This document shows, piece by piece, positions 51,526-60,069 of a stretch of 64,000 nt of DNA; position 1 is the first letter of the stretch, and the number at the start of each line of letters is the position of its first letter. This DNA is from a virus: positions 1-64,000 of the IMG/VR virus record IMGVR_UViG_3300042197_000966. One strand, given 5' to 3'. The notes under the pieces were generated by a model that searched no databases, was not told the origin of the DNA, and worked only from the letters and a program-made list of their open reading frames with translations. A program made the position numbers and the translations under genes.

Positions 51526-53439
51526 ATGGCAAGTCAAGTCTCGCCTGGTGTTGTTATTAAGGAACGTGATTTATCCAATGCTGTAGTAACTGGAGCACTC
51601 GCTATTCGTGCTGCTTTTGCCACTACATTTCGCACTGGACCAGTAGGCAAAGTAATCAATGTCAATTCAGAAAGAGAACTAATTGACACCTTCGGAACAC
51701 CAGCTGAGGCAAATGCTTCCGATTGGTTAGTAGGAGCAGAATTCCTCCGCTACGGTGGACAACTAGCAGTTCTTCGCGCAGCAACAACTGTAAAGAACGC
51801 AACCAAGAGTGGCACTGGAGTTCTAATCTCAACAAAAGAAGCATTTGATGCTGGTGTTACAACAGAAAAATTTGCTGCTCGTTACGCAGGAACAGAGGGT
51901 AACTACTATCGTGTAGTTATTCTTGATCGTGGTGCTGATTATAAAGTAACCAAAACTGCTCATGGACTGACAGTTGGTGGAACTTTTACAGCAGCAAACA
52001 CCACAACTCATGAAGTATACAAGGTAATTGATGCTGATAATTTCCTAATCGTTAAAGGTTCTGGAGTTCCAAACAGTGGTGGTGGAGCAACAGTTGCTGC
52101 TTACACAAATTCCGATTGGAATGCTGAGGCAATTGGATCAACTGGTTTGACCTTTAAGGCAATCGGTCCTCGTCCTGGCACTTCACCTTGGGCAGCAGAG
52201 CGTTATCTTTCATATGACGAAGTTCATCTTGCTGTAATTGATGAGAGAGACAACACAGTTGTTGAGCGTTTCACATATCTTTCAAAGATCTCTGATGCTA
52301 AGTCACCAGAAGGAAATTCAACATACTGGAAGTCAGCAATCAATGAATTTTCAAACTACATCTATGCTGGTCAAGATTTAAGTTCTGCTGAGATCACCAC
52401 TGCTGGTGAAAATCCTGGTGGAACTGCTGCTTCCTATGGTGCTACATCTGGCGCTCCTCTAGAGTTATCAAGAATTCTCCAGAGTGCTGGTGGAGCTCTA
52501 TCAGGTGGTGTTGATGATTACGCATACACTGCTGGAGAAATTCAAGCAGCATACGATGCTTTCCTTGATACAGAAGAGACCCAAATTGACTTTGTTCTAA
52601 TGGGCGGTTCAATGAGCAACGAAACCGATACCGTTGCCAAGGCACAAGCAGTTGCTGCTATCGCAAATAGCAGAAAAGATTGTGTTGCTTTCCTCTCACC
52701 ATACGTTGGTAATCAGGTAGCTACTTCTGGTGGTGCTGCTATTACGGCATCTACTCAACTAGCAAATACTATCGCATTCTTTGACAACATTGCTTCAAGC
52801 TCATATGTTGTTCTTGATAGTGGTGTCAAGTATACCTACGATCGTTTCAACGATAAGTATCGTTACATCGGTTGTAACGGTGATGTTGCTGGACTTTGTG
52901 TTTCAACCTCGGCAATTCTAGATGACTGGTTCTCACCAGCAGGTCTAAATCGTGGTGGTGTTCAGAATGTTGTGAAGCTTGCTTTCAATCCAAACAAAGC
53001 AGCAAGAGATGATCTCTACAGCAACAGAATTAACCCAATCGTTTCACTTCCTGGTTCTGGTCCTGTTCTCTTTGGAGACAAGACTGGTCTTGCTTCACCT
53101 TCCGCATTTGATAGAATTAACGTTCGTCGTTTGTTCCTCAATGTTGAGAAGAGAGCAAAGGCACTTGCTGAAGCAGTGCTCTTTGAGCAAAATGATAGCA
53201 CCACTCGTTCAAACTTCAGTGCTTCAATTTCGTCATATCTTTCTGAAGTTCAAGCACGTAGAGGTGTCACTGACTTCCTAGTTGTTTGCGATGAAACAAA
53301 TAACACTCCAGAAGTCATTGACAGAAATGAGTTTGTGGCTGAACTCTACCTCAAGCCAACCCGCTCAATCAACTATGTAACGGTTACCGTAACGGCAACC
53401 AGAACGGGCGTTTCCTTCTCGGAAGTCGTTGGTAGATAA
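51526..53439 (+). CDS. gp18: Tail sheath protein gp18
   Basis: The 637-residue protein starts 'MASQVSPGVVIKERDLSNAV' and follows the T4-type sheath pattern ('GAEFLRYGGQLAVLRAA', 'RINVRRLFLNVEKRAKALAE' near 545, 'FVAELYLKPTRSINYVTVTV' at the end), against 659 residues in T4. It forms the contractile tail that drives the tube through the host envelope. The last ~150 residues are the conserved C-terminal domain that links successive hexamers. The start has a good ribosome site (AGAGGT) and a palindromic CTAAATA promoter. gp19 follows after 37 bases. Confidence 0.96.
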   Translation: MASQVSPGVVIKERDLSNAVVTGALAIRAAFATTFRTGPVGKVINVNSERELIDTFGTPAEANASDWLVGAEFLRYGGQLAVLRAATTVKNATKSGTGVLISTKEAFDAGVTTEKFAARYAGTEGNYYRVVILDRGADYKVTKTAHGLTVGGTFTAANTTTHEVYKVIDADNFLIVKGSGVPNSGGGATVAAYTNSDWNAEAIGSTGLTFKAIGPRPGTSPWAAERYLSYDEVHLAVIDERDNTVVERFTYLSKISDAKSPEGNSTYWKSAINEFSNYIYAGQDLSSAEITTAGENPGGTAASYGATSGAPLELSRILQSAGGALSGGVDDYAYTAGEIQAAYDAFLDTEETQIDFVLMGGSMSNETDTVAKAQAVAAIANSRKDCVAFLSPYVGNQVATSGGAAITASTQLANTIAFFDNIASSSYVVLDSGVKYTYDRFNDKYRYIGCNGDVAGLCVSTSAILDDWFSPAGLNRGGVQNVVKLAFNPNKAARDDLYSNRINPIVSLPGSGPVLFGDKTGLASPSAFDRINVRRLFLNVEKRAKALAEAVLFEQNDSTTRSNFSASISSYLSEVQARRGVTDFLVVCDETNNTPEVIDRNEFVAELYLKPTRSINYVTVTVTATRTGVSFSEVVGR

Positions 53440-53476
53440 TTAGTAGTATAAGAAAAAATCACAGAGGTAACCACTA

Positions 53477-54064
53477 ATGGCATCGTCAAACGTAAGTCAG
53501 TTCCTACAAACTATCGGTCAGGGCGTGAAGCCCAACATGTTCCTGATTGATGTTCAGTTTCCTGCCACGCTATCAAAGCAGTCAGAAGATCAAAATCTTA
53601 CAAATCTACTTTGTAAGTCAGCAGCACTTCCAGGTTCAAACCTAGGTGTTATTGAAGTTCCTTTCCGTGGAAGAACAGTTAAGATCGCAGGTGATCGCAC
53701 CTTTGATACTTGGACTACCACATTCTTCAACGATAAGGATTTCAAACTACGCTCATTCTTTGAGCAGTGGGCAAATAGCATCAATACTCATGAGGGCAAT
53801 ACTGCTCCTCTATTTGTTCCTAACAATTCTTCAGGTTACATGGCTGACCTTGGAGTTAAGCAACTAGAGAAAGATGCTAGCGAAGAAGGTGCTATCTTAA
53901 GAGCATACACTCTTAAGTATTGCTTCCCAACTAATGTTTCTCAAATTGACGTTGCTTATGATAGCAATGATCAGATTGAAGAGTTCACAGTTGAGTGGCA
54001 GTATTCATACTTCACCGCTGAGGCAGGAACCAGACAGGGCGTATCTTCACTTCCAGTAGTCTGA
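53477..54064 (+). CDS. gp19: Tail tube protein gp19
   Basis: The 195-residue product 'MASSNVSQFLQTIGQGVKPN' with 'NLLCKSAALPGSNLGVIEVP' and 'GRTVKIAGDRTFDTWTTTFF' matches T4-like tail tube protein (T4: 163). The tube hexamers form the DNA channel within the gp18 sheath. The ribosome site is AGAGGT, as in gp18, and the gene directly follows it as in T4. The C-terminal strand 'EEFTVEWQYSYF' is typical of the tube fold. ATAAATA for the portal gene overlaps its stop. Confidence 0.95.
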   Translation: MASSNVSQFLQTIGQGVKPNMFLIDVQFPATLSKQSEDQNLTNLLCKSAALPGSNLGVIEVPFRGRTVKIAGDRTFDTWTTTFFNDKDFKLRSFFEQWANSINTHEGNTAPLFVPNNSSGYMADLGVKQLEKDASEEGAILRAYTLKYCFPTNVSQIDVAYDSNDQIEEFTVEWQYSYFTAEAGTRQGVSSLPVV

Positions 54065-54070
54065 TAAATA
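54064..54070 (+). promoter_or_regulatory. Putative late promoter ATAAATA of gp20
   Basis: The motif (TGATAAATAG) begins at the last base of the gp19 stop, 29 bases before the portal ATG. The T4-type TATAAATA is matched in seven of eight positions. Confidence 0.55.
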
Positions 54071-54099
54071 GTTGGAAGCAGTAATTTGAATAACTAATC

Positions 54100-55809
54100 A
54101 TGAGTCAACTATTTGGCTTCCAAATTAATCGCAAGGAGGCACAGAAGGGTCAGTCCCCTGTGCCTCCTTCTGCTGACGAACCAATTGCGGTTGCGGCTGG
54201 CGGTTATTATGGAACATATGTAGAAACGGATAATGCTTCTCAAGCTCGCAATGAGTTTGAGTTGATCCGTCGTTATCGTGACATGGCACTTCATCCAGAG
54301 GTTGATAGTGCTGTTGATGAAGTTGTAAATGAATTTGTAGTTAGCGATGCCAATGACAGTCCAGTAGAAATCAACTTAGATAACTTAGAAGTTGGATCTG
54401 GAGTAAAAAATAAAATTAGAAATGAATTTGATTATATTAAACGTCTTTTAAATTTTGATAATCGCGCACATGAGATTGTGCGTAACTGGTATATTGACGG
54501 TAGAGTATTCTACCACAAAGTAATTGATCTAGACAATCCAAAGAAAGGTATTACGGAACTTCGTTACATTGATCCAATGAAGATCAAGAAGGTCCGCCAA
54601 AAGATTGACGATAAACCAAAAGATTCTCTTGCTCGTGCTGCTATCAAAGGAACAGCACTTGAGTATGAGTATGGAACATTCGTAGATTATTATTTGTTTA
54701 ATCCAAAAGGTTTTTATCAAGGTGGTGTCCTAGGACCAATTGGTGACATGTCACTTTCACAAGGAGTGAAGATGGCAGTTGATAGTGTCACATTTATTCC
54801 TTCTGGATTACAAGATCTTAATAAGCGCATGACGCTGAGCTTTCTCCATAAAGCAATCAAGTCTCTCAATCAATTGAGAATGATTGAAGATAGTTTGGTA
54901 ATCTACAGATTGTCACGCGCACCAGAACGTAGAATTTTTTACATTGATGTAGGCAATCTTCCGAAGGTAAAAGCAGAACAATACCTCCGCGATGTAATGT
55001 CTCGTTACAGAAACAAACTTGTTTATGATTCATCAACTGGAGAGATGCGTGATGATAAAAAGCATATGTCAATGCTTGAAGATTTCTGGTTACCTCGTCG
55101 TGAAGGTGGTAGAGGAACTGAGATCACTACACTACCAGGCGGTCAAAACCTTGGTGAGCTCAAGGATGTTGAGTATTTCAAAAAGAAACTTTACAACTCA
55201 CTCAACCTACCACCTTCCCGCCTTACGGATGACAACAAGGGGTTTAATCTTGGTAAGACCACAGAGGTTCTCAGGGATGAACTCAAGTTTGCTAAGTTCA
55301 TCGGTCGTCTCCGCAAGCGTTTCAGCGAACTATTCCAAGATATTCTCAAGACACAACTAATCCTCAAGGGTATCATCTCACCAGAAGATTGGGATGATAT
55401 GAAAGAGCATATCCAATACGACTTCTTATTTGATAATCATTTCAACGAACTGAAAGAAATTGAAATGATGACCCAGCGTATTGCCATTGTTACACAGATG
55501 GATCCTTTTGTTGGCAAATACTACTCAGTAGAATATATACGCAAGCATATTCTCAATCAAACTGAAAAAGAATTCAAGGAGATTGATAAACAGATGAAGG
55601 GAGAGATCGCATCTGGTCTTGCGATTGATCCAGTCCAGACAAATATGATGGATACAATGTCACAACAAAATACTGCGTTCGGTCCAGAATTACAAGGTAT
55701 TCAAGCAGATGATAGTGCTGCCAGAGAACAAGAAGCTGCTGACGCAAACATGGACAGAGAGATGGAAAAGATGAAGGCACAACCTACACCTGCGCCAAAG
55801 TCTAAATAA
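54100..55809 (+). CDS. gp20: Portal vertex protein gp20
   Basis: The 569-residue portal (T4: 524) has 'ARNEFELIRRYRDMALHPEV', 'AVDEVVNEFVVSD' and the central 'RAPERRIFYIDVGNLPKVKA' and 'RRKLVYD'-type region seen as 'YRNKLVYDSSTGEMRDD', all typical of T4-like gp20. It forms the dodecameric gate for DNA at one capsid vertex and initiates prohead assembly. The C-terminus is Gln/Met/Ala rich, unlike T4, and ends 'KMKAQPTPAPKSK'. The next gene is the prohead core protein after 21 bases, and CTAAATA overlaps its end. Confidence 0.97.
   Translation: MSQLFGFQINRKEAQKGQSPVPPSADEPIAVAAGGYYGTYVETDNASQARNEFELIRRYRDMALHPEVDSAVDEVVNEFVVSDANDSPVEINLDNLEVGSGVKNKIRNEFDYIKRLLNFDNRAHEIVRNWYIDGRVFYHKVIDLDNPKKGITELRYIDPMKIKKVRQKIDDKPKDSLARAAIKGTALEYEYGTFVDYYLFNPKGFYQGGVLGPIGDMSLSQGVKMAVDSVTFIPSGLQDLNKRMTLSFLHKAIKSLNQLRMIEDSLVIYRLSRAPERRIFYIDVGNLPKVKAEQYLRDVMSRYRNKLVYDSSTGEMRDDKKHMSMLEDFWLPRREGGRGTEITTLPGGQNLGELKDVEYFKKKLYNSLNLPPSRLTDDNKGFNLGKTTEVLRDELKFAKFIGRLRKRFSELFQDILKTQLILKGIISPEDWDDMKEHIQYDFLFDNHFNELKEIEMMTQRIAIVTQMDPFVGKYYSVEYIRKHILNQTEKEFKEIDKQMKGEIASGLAIDPVQTNMMDTMSQQNTAFGPELQGIQADDSAAREQEAADANMDREMEKMKAQPTPAPKSK
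55802..55808 (+). promoter_or_regulatory. Putative late promoter CTAAATA of the gp67/gp21 unit
   Basis: The motif overlaps the gp20 stop and precedes the 69-residue prohead core gene by 22 bases. Confidence 0.58.
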
Positions 55810-55830
55810 ATTATATATTGTTATCTTATC

Positions 55831-56040
55831 ATGACTGAAACTAATAACGAAATGGGCGCCGTTGATATTGTTGGCAAGATCAGCGATAACGACAGAGCAT
55901 CCGCTATTGACGCAATCCATGACATGTTATTTGCTAAAGCATCTGATGCTATGGCAACTTACAAGCAAGTGGTAGCGAAAACTTTCTTTGACGAACCAAC
56001 CGAGACCGAAACCGATGAAACTGATAACGGAACAGATTGA
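55831..56040 (+). CDS. gp67: Small acidic prohead core protein, gp67-like
   Basis: The 69-residue acidic protein ('VGKISDNDRASAIDAIHDML' to an acidic Thr/Glu/Asp tail) lies between gp20 and gp21, where T4 has gp67 (80 residues) and gp68. Sequence similarity to T4 gp67 is low; the name comes from position, size and charge. It is probably part of the scaffold core removed at maturation. Its end overlaps the gp21 start by 26 bases. Confidence 0.7.
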   Translation: MTETNNEMGAVDIVGKISDNDRASAIDAIHDMLFAKASDAMATYKQVVAKTFFDEPTETETDETDNGTD

Positions 56041-56659
56041 GGACGTAAAAGTTCTCACAGAAGAAAAGAATGGAAAGAAACTTCTTTACATTGAAGGTAT
56101 CTTTCTTCAATCCGAACTCAAGAACCGCAATGGTCGCATGTATCCATTCGATGTTCTCAACCGTGAGGTAGAGAGATACAACGAAGAATATGTAAAGTCA
56201 AAGAGAGCTCTTGGAGAACTAGGACACCCAGATGGTCCTACTATCAATCTTGATAGAGTGTCACATAGAATTGTTGAACTCCGCGCAGAAGGACACAACT
56301 TCTATGGAAAGGCACAAATTCTAGATACCCCCATGGGACAGATTGCTAAGTCACTTCTTGGTGAAGGAGTACAACTTGGTGTTTCATCTCGTGGTATGGG
56401 TAGCATTGACAAGAGAGAAGATATCTCAATTGTCCGCGACGATTTCTTCCTCACCACCGCTGCTGATATTGTAGCAGATCCTTCCGCACCAGATGCTTTT
56501 GTCAATGGCATCATGGAAGGCAAAGAGTGGATTTGGGAAAACGGAATTCTCAAGGAAGCGAAAGTAGATAAATACCGCAAGTATATTGATGAGGCAACTC
56601 GTCAAAATATGGAAGCGAGAACGCTCAAAGTCTTTGAGCATTTCCTCTCAAATCTTTGA
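56015..56659 (+). CDS. gp21: Prohead core protease gp21
   Basis: The 214-residue protein (T4: 212) has 'LYIEGIFLQSELKNRNGRMY', 'ALGELGHPDGPTINLDRVSH' and 'GVQLGVSSRGMGSID', the conserved blocks of the T4-type assemblin-like serine protease. H71 and S124 or S125 are the likely catalytic pair. It cleaves scaffold and capsid proteins after L/I-x-E. The start at 56015 overlaps the previous gene by 26 bases; a nine-codon upstream extension in frame is possible but less like T4. The C-terminal part carries a possible self-cleavage site near 'GILKEAKV'. gp22 follows after 51 bases. Confidence 0.95.
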   Translation: MKLITEQIEDVKVLTEEKNGKKLLYIEGIFLQSELKNRNGRMYPFDVLNREVERYNEEYVKSKRALGELGHPDGPTINLDRVSHRIVELRAEGHNFYGKAQILDTPMGQIAKSLLGEGVQLGVSSRGMGSIDKREDISIVRDDFFLTTAADIVADPSAPDAFVNGIMEGKEWIWENGILKEAKVDKYRKYIDEATRQNMEARTLKVFEHFLSNL

Positions 56660-56663
56660 TTTC

Positions 56664-56670
56664 ATAAATA
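56664..56670 (+). promoter_or_regulatory. Putative late promoter (C)ATAAATA of gp22
   Basis: CATAAATAAA starts four bases after the gp21 stop region and lies 40 bases before the gp22 ATG. It matches the T4 late motif in seven of eight positions. Confidence 0.55.
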
Positions 56671-56710
56671 AACTTAGAATAATTATACGGAAATTACGAG
56701 GTAAACTCAA

Positions 56711-57871
56711 ATGTCAGATATGCTAAACGAAAAGTTTGAAGAGTTTGTTGCTGAGCAAAAAGTTATTCTGGAAGCTGGCGATCCAATGCCGACTGTTCAA
56801 GCTTCTGTGATCCCTGGTGCTGGCAGCGACCCTTCACAGGTTTCTGACGTTCAGACTGCGAAGGCTGGCGGAAAGGATCCACAACCAACCGTCCAACCTT
56901 CGGTTGCGATCGGTCAATCAGCTCCTGCTGATCTTGGCGGTTCAACTTCCGCGCCACTTCATTCCAACGATGAAGATGGTGAAGAGAACCCAGGTGCGAA
57001 AGCAGCAGCACCTATCTCGCAAATTTCTGGTGATCCTCAGTTCGCAGCAAAGAAAGATGCTGGCGATCAAGGAACTCAACCAACAGTAAATGTTGCCGCA
57101 GCATACGGCATCACTAAGATGGGCGGAAATGTCACATATCCAATCAAAGCTGGATTTGAAATTGACATGACCGACGACGTAAATGCTCTCCTTGAGGGCA
57201 CTGAACTCTCTGAAGAGTTTGCTGAGAAAGCAAAGACAATCTTTGAAGCAGCAGTAACAGCAAAACTCAACGCAGAGTATGACAAGCTTGTAGAGCACTT
57301 TGCCAATGAACTAGATAAGCAAGTTGAAGAAATCAAGAACGAACTTGCTGAAGAAGTTAATGGCACTGTGACCTACGCCATTGGTCAGTGGATGGAAGAA
57401 AATCAAGTTGCCATTGACCGTGGTATCAGAAATGAGATTACCGAAGACTTCATCGCAGGTCTCAAGGGTCTCTTTGAAGAGCACTACATTTCGATCCCCG
57501 ACGATAAAGTTGATGTGGTCGAAGGTATGGCTGAATCAATTCGTGAAATGGAAGAGCGCCTCGACGAACAGGTTAAGGCTAATGTGAAACTACAAAATCG
57601 TCTGAATGAGACTGCCAAAATCAACATTCTGAACATTGTTTCGGAAGGACTAGCAGATACTCAGAAAGAAAAACTTGCAGCACTTGCTGAAGGTTTAGAT
57701 TTCGTTTCGGAAGAAGATTTCTCCAGAAAGGTGAAAACCATTAAGGAGTCATACTTCAAAGAATCAATCGCAACTCCAGCAGAAACTGTAGATGAAACAC
57801 CAGTGGAAGGTCAGGAAGTATCACCAGCAATGGCAGCATACCTCCAGGCACTAAACCGCTGGGGTAACTGA
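56711..57871 (+). CDS. gp22: Prohead scaffolding protein gp22
   Basis: The 386-residue acidic protein is typical of marine T4-like gp22 (T4: 269): a proline/glutamine-rich N-terminal section with repeated 'P-T-V-Q' ('PTVQASVIPG', 'PTVQPSVAIG', 'PTVNVAAAYG') and a long helical C-terminal part ('DKLVEHFANELDKQVEEIKN', 'EMEERLDEQVKANVKLQNRL'). It forms the internal core that templates the prohead and is degraded by gp21; I-L-E|A at residue 21 is a plausible cleavage site. The ribosome site is ACGAGGT. The C-terminus 'MAAYLQALNRWGN' is probably the part that contacts gp23. Confidence 0.95.
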   Translation: MSDMLNEKFEEFVAEQKVILEAGDPMPTVQASVIPGAGSDPSQVSDVQTAKAGGKDPQPTVQPSVAIGQSAPADLGGSTSAPLHSNDEDGEENPGAKAAAPISQISGDPQFAAKKDAGDQGTQPTVNVAAAYGITKMGGNVTYPIKAGFEIDMTDDVNALLEGTELSEEFAEKAKTIFEAAVTAKLNAEYDKLVEHFANELDKQVEEIKNELAEEVNGTVTYAIGQWMEENQVAIDRGIRNEITEDFIAGLKGLFEEHYISIPDDKVDVVEGMAESIREMEERLDEQVKANVKLQNRLNETAKINILNIVSEGLADTQKEKLAALAEGLDFVSEEDFSRKVKTIKESYFKESIATPAETVDETPVEGQEVSPAMAAYLQALNRWGN

Positions 57872-57909
57872 TAATTTATTAATCCCTCAATTTTCAACGG
57901 AGCAAACCA

Positions 57910-59334
57910 ATGTTTAACGCACAAGCTCTAACCGAAAAGTGGGCACCTGTTCTAGGTCATGAAGGCGCTGGCGCTATCAAGGACAATTATAGAAAGGCTG
58001 TTACCGCTGTTCTGTTAGAAAACACAGAAAAAGCACTACGCGAAGAGCGTGGTATGATCAACGAAGCATCCAACACTGTTGGTGCTATCGGTTCTAACGC
58101 ACTTTCGGGTAGCGCACTAGGAACCCAAACTGGTGGTCTCGCAGGTTTCGATCCTGTCATGATCTCCCTAATCCGCAGAGCAATGCCTAACCTCGTTGCT
58201 TATGATATCTGCGGTGTTCAACCAATGAGCGGTCCTACTGGACTAATCTTCGCAATGAAGTATCACTATCAGGAAAATGGTTCAGCTCTTCGTGCTGGTC
58301 CAGAAGCTCTCTACAACGAGCCTGATAGCAACTTCTCTGCTTCTTCAGCAGGTTCTGCTGTTTATAACCAGACCAACGCTGCTGGTGGCGACGACACTCA
58401 CCCAAGAGGTGATGGTGGTACTACCGATGCTAACCCTGGTCTTCTAAACGACAGCGGCACCTACGAGCGTGGCGCAACCGCTATTCCTCGTGAAACCGCA
58501 GAAGTTCTAGGTTCTGGCGCTACTCTCTTCAACGAGATGAGCTTCAGCATCGAGAAGACTTCGGTACAAGCACGTACCAGAGCACTCAAGGCAGAATACA
58601 CCCTAGAACTAGCACAAGACCTCAAGGCAATCCATGGTCTTGATGCTGAGCAAGAGCTCGCTAACCTACTCTCCAGCGAAATCCTCGCTGAGATCAACCG
58701 TGAAGTTGTAAGAACAGTTTACACCGTTGCTAAGCCTGGTGCTCAGAACAACGTTGCTAACGCTGGTATCTTCGACCTCGACGTTGACTCAAACGGTCGT
58801 TGGTCAGTTGAGAAGTTCAAGGGTCTTATGTTCCAAGTTGAGCGCGATGCTAACGCTATTGCTCAGCAAACCCGTCGTGGTAAGGGCAACTTCATCATCA
58901 CTTCTGCTGATGTTGCTTCTGCTCTCGCTATGAGCGGCACCCTAGACTATACCTCTGGTCTCTCTGGCGCTGGTGGTCCTTCCATCGGTGAAGTAGATGA
59001 CACTGGTAACCTCCTTGTCGGAACCATGAACGGCAGAATTAAGGTCTATGTTGATCCTTATTCAGCAAACGTTTCCAGCAACCACTACTATGTTGTTGGT
59101 TACAAGGGTTCTTCACCATATGACGCAGGTCTATTCTACTGCCCATATGTTCCCCTCCAGATGCTCCGTTCGATTGATCCTAACACCTTCCAGCCTAAGA
59201 TTGGCTTCAAGACCCGTTACGGAATGGTTGCTAACCCATTCGTCGTTCAGTCGAATGGCACCCCAGATGCAGAGACCCTCACTGCTAACCGCAACCAGTA
59301 CTACAGAAGAGTACTCGTTAAGAACCTCATGTGA
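57910..59334 (+). CDS. gp23: Major capsid protein gp23
   Basis: The 474-residue protein matches marine T4-like gp23: 'PVLGHEGAGAIKDNYRKAVT', 'FDPVMISLIRRAMPNLVAYD', 'CGVQPMSGPTGLIFAM' and the C-terminal 'FQPKIGFKTRYGMVANPF'. A prohead protease site I-N-E|A follows residue 52 ('MINEASNTVGA'), so mature gp23* would start at A53. It builds the hexamers of the head. The ribosome site is CGGAG. No clear CTAAATA motif lies in the 38-base leader, so it may be read from the gp22 promoter. Codon use is visibly richer in C-ending codons than the fibre genes. It ends in a strong terminator. Confidence 0.98.
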   Translation: MFNAQALTEKWAPVLGHEGAGAIKDNYRKAVTAVLLENTEKALREERGMINEASNTVGAIGSNALSGSALGTQTGGLAGFDPVMISLIRRAMPNLVAYDICGVQPMSGPTGLIFAMKYHYQENGSALRAGPEALYNEPDSNFSASSAGSAVYNQTNAAGGDDTHPRGDGGTTDANPGLLNDSGTYERGATAIPRETAEVLGSGATLFNEMSFSIEKTSVQARTRALKAEYTLELAQDLKAIHGLDAEQELANLLSSEILAEINREVVRTVYTVAKPGAQNNVANAGIFDLDVDSNGRWSVEKFKGLMFQVERDANAIAQQTRRGKGNFIITSADVASALAMSGTLDYTSGLSGAGGPSIGEVDDTGNLLVGTMNGRIKVYVDPYSANVSSNHYYVVGYKGSSPYDAGLFYCPYVPLQMLRSIDPNTFQPKIGFKTRYGMVANPFVVQSNGTPDAETLTANRNQYYRRVLVKNLM

Positions 59335-59357
59335 TCCATTCACAATTCAACACACAG

Positions 59358-59382
59358 GGGACCCGAAAGGGTCCCTTTTTTT
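59358..59382 (+). terminator. Rho-independent terminator after gp23
   Basis: A 7-bp GC-rich stem (GGGACCC, 59358-59364, with GGGTCCC, 59369-59375), a GAAA tetraloop and seven T follow the gp23 stop by 23 bases. This marks the end of the high-level capsid transcript. Confidence 0.95.
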
Positions 59383-59396
59383 GTAAATAGTAAATA
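59383..59396 (+). promoter_or_regulatory. Tandem GTAAATA motifs downstream of the terminator
   Basis: GTAAATA occurs twice in direct succession right after the T run and 17 bases before the next ATG. One base away from CTAAATA, it could be a degenerate tandem late promoter. Confidence 0.4.
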
Positions 59397-59413
59397 GCAT
59401 TTTTTATTAAGTT

Positions 59414-59578
59414 ATGCCAAGAGGAATGATGAGTAAGGTTGACATGCTAGCAAGAGTATATAAAATGAAAACAGCATTACATGATGGAATTTTTATCAGC
59501 AAAGGTAAAGATTGGAATGATGGTGCTAATTATACTCTGGACAGAATACTAGATATTCTAAACGAATACTACACATGA
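59414..59578 (+). CDS. 54-residue basic mini-protein after gp23
   Basis: The frame encodes 'MPRGMMSKVDMLARVYKMKT' followed by 'LHDGIFISKGKDWNDGANYT' and a helical end. No domain is recognised. The start codon is assigned from the first ATG after the tandem GTAAATA; Met5/Met6 are alternatives. The stop overlaps the next gene (ATGA). Confidence 0.6.
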   Translation: MPRGMMSKVDMLARVYKMKTALHDGIFISKGKDWNDGANYTLDRILDILNEYYT

Positions 59579-59760
59579 ACCAATCGTCACTCATTTTATT
59601 GTTATGTCTGTCGCCACTAGCGATGGTTTTTATTGTAATGAAGATGGCATTGTGGTTAGGTGAGACAGCATCATTTGCTGCCAAGACAAAAGAACTTGAA
59701 AGGATGCAGCATGGTCCATATATTGTTTGGGACGAAGAGGAGGAAGATGAATGGTCTTAG
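59575..59760 (+). CDS. 61-residue single-span membrane protein with acidic tail
   Basis: A hydrophobic segment ('SLILLLCLSPLAMVFIVMKM', residues ~4-24) is followed by a polar part ending in an acidic 'WDEEEEDEW' tail. The start is fixed by an ATGA overlap, and the stop region overlaps the next mini-gene by 10 bases. The layout resembles small membrane proteins of cyanophages, but no function is assigned. Confidence 0.62.
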   Translation: MNQSSLILLLCLSPLAMVFIVMKMALWLGETASFAAKTKELERMQHGPYIVWDEEEEDEWS

Positions 59761-59921
59761 ATGATTTGTACAGAAGAGTAGAAAGAGCAAGGATCAATCT
59801 TTTGATGGAAGAACCATGCCCAATGTATGAACCAGAATGGGAAAACAATTATGGCACATCGTATGAAAGAAATATCACCAGAAAGATTAATAACACACAA
59901 AGAATGTCAGGAGATGATTGA
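59751..59921 (+). CDS. 56-residue mini-protein
   Basis: The frame starts inside the last codons of the membrane protein and encodes a charged soluble product ('MVLDDLYRRVERARINLLME', then 'EPEWENNYGTSYERNITRKI'). It overlaps the following frame by 71 bases at 59851-59921, which is large, so one of the two starts is probably further downstream. Supported mainly by the overlap chain. Confidence 0.45.
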   Translation: MVLDDLYRRVERARINLLMEEPCPMYEPEWENNYGTSYERNITRKINNTQRMSGDD

Positions 59922-60069
59922 TGCTGCTATACGACAGCACAATCGGAATGCTTCCATTATTTCTATGTGCGTTGGTTGGGTTGTCCTTGCTCTATTTGCT
60001 GAAGGATTGCTAAGACTTATTGGAGTTATACCACCAGTACTACCATGGCTCAACATTACCCTGAAATAA
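59851..60069 (+). CDS. Small membrane protein (start uncertain)
   Basis: The C-terminal ~50 residues are clear: 'MIDAAIRQHNRNASIISMCV' leads into a hydrophobic span ('SMCVGWVVLALFAEGLLRLI') and 'GVIPPVLPW'. The N-terminus could begin at 59827, 59851 or 59914. I chose 59851 for the GGAAAA upstream; 59914 would give a minimal overlap with the preceding mini-gene. One membrane helix with a basic N-terminal helix is predicted. It is followed by an overlapping mini-gene. Confidence 0.6.
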   Translation: MAHRMKEISPERLITHKECQEMIDAAIRQHNRNASIISMCVGWVVLALFAEGLLRLIGVIPPVLPWLNITLK

